Shown in pieces: positions 5,816 through 5,907 of a stretch of DNA of 5,907 bases. Location: contig DMJQ01000020.1 in NCBI GenBank assembly GCA_003457065.1, positions 10,610-16,516 on the forward strand. The letters run 5' to 3'. The first letter of the stretch is position 1. Each line of letters starts with the position of its first letter. This DNA is from Clostridiales bacterium (GTDB lineage: Bacteria > Bacillota > Clostridia > Tissierellales > Sedimentibacteraceae). The notes beneath the pieces were generated by a model. It worked only from the letters and a program-made list of their open reading frames with translations, searched no databases and was not told the origin of the DNA. Made by a program: the position numbers and the translations under genes.

Positions 5816-5907
5816 GTGTCAACCATAATAAAATTAAATAACAGAGACTTTCAATGGTATGAAGGAATGACCATTGATGACATATTGAAACTGAAAAATT
5901 ATATGTG
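5816..5907 (+). CDS. MoaD/ThiS-like ubiquitin-fold sulfur carrier, N-terminal part
   Basis: About 30 codons are visible before the window ends. After the start region the protein reads IIKLNNRDFQWYEGMTIDD then ILKLKNYM, the usual beta-hairpin and first helix of MoaD/ThiS-like sulfur carriers (short strand, acidic turn, then a helix with D-D-I-L). Such proteins hold sulfur as a C-terminal Gly-Gly thiocarboxylate for pterin dithiolene or thiazole synthesis. Next to an AOR-family gene, supply of sulfur to the tungsten/molybdenum pterin is the likelier role, by inference. The start is uncertain. An in-frame TGA at 5807-5809 limits it, and the only standard candidate is GTG at 5816, whose AAGGGG site is far too close. 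The ATA at 5825 is better spaced and matches the family's MIKLN-type beginning. The C-terminal Gly-Gly lies outside the window. Confidence 0.72.
   Translation, partial: MSTIIKLNNRDFQWYEGMTIDDILKLKNYM

Overview
The window looks like a piece of chromosome from a low-GC, anaerobic, endospore-forming Firmicute (Clostridia in the broad sense). The basis is AT-rich DNA, strong AGGAGG-type ribosome binding sites, near-consensus sigma-A promoters, a small acid-soluble spore protein gene, and an oxygen-sensitive tungsten-type aldehyde oxidoreductase with a polyferredoxin partner. The genus cannot be fixed from this sequence.

Layout. (1) 1-599, minus strand: the N-terminal third of an exported lipoprotein flavoenzyme (covalent-FMN domain followed by the start of a fumarate-reductase-like FAD domain), cut by the window edge. 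(2) 600-881: a divergent control region with a perfect TTGACA/TATAAT promoter facing each way and a second plus-strand promoter further down. (3) 882-1016: a 44-residue single-span membrane protein. (4) 1064-2935: a plus-strand cluster of a spore DNA-binding protein (SASP), a SAM-dependent methyltransferase and the redox chaperone Hsp33 (hslO). A forespore-type promoter candidate stands before the SASP gene, and a strong intrinsic terminator overlaps the hslO stop codon. (5) 2956-3167: intergenic DNA with a good sigma-A promoter. (6) 3168 to the right edge: an operon of a four-cluster ferredoxin, a 725-residue aldehyde:ferredoxin oxidoreductase (AOR) family enzyme and the start of a MoaD/ThiS-like sulfur carrier.

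How the genes fit together. The last operon is a coherent metabolic unit. The AOR-family enzyme should carry a tungsten (or molybdenum) bis-pterin and one [4Fe-4S] cluster, the polyferredoxin should carry its electrons, and the ubiquitin-like sulfur carrier fits supply of dithiolene sulfur to the pterin cofactor. The middle cluster ties spore DNA protection to a methyltransferase and a redox-switched chaperone. The left-hand flavoprotein is a probable extracytoplasmic, respiratory-type reductase.

The most interesting points are two departures from the classical AOR cofactor motifs (CxxxCxxxC instead of CxxCxxxC, and Gly in place of the Asp of the second DxxGLC motif), the lack of a well-placed conventional start codon for the MoaD/ThiS-like gene, and a forespore-type promoter that may drive a methyltransferase and hslO. 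Nothing in the window demands a wholly new system. The AOR variant with its dedicated ferredoxin and sulfur carrier is the best candidate for unassigned biochemistry.
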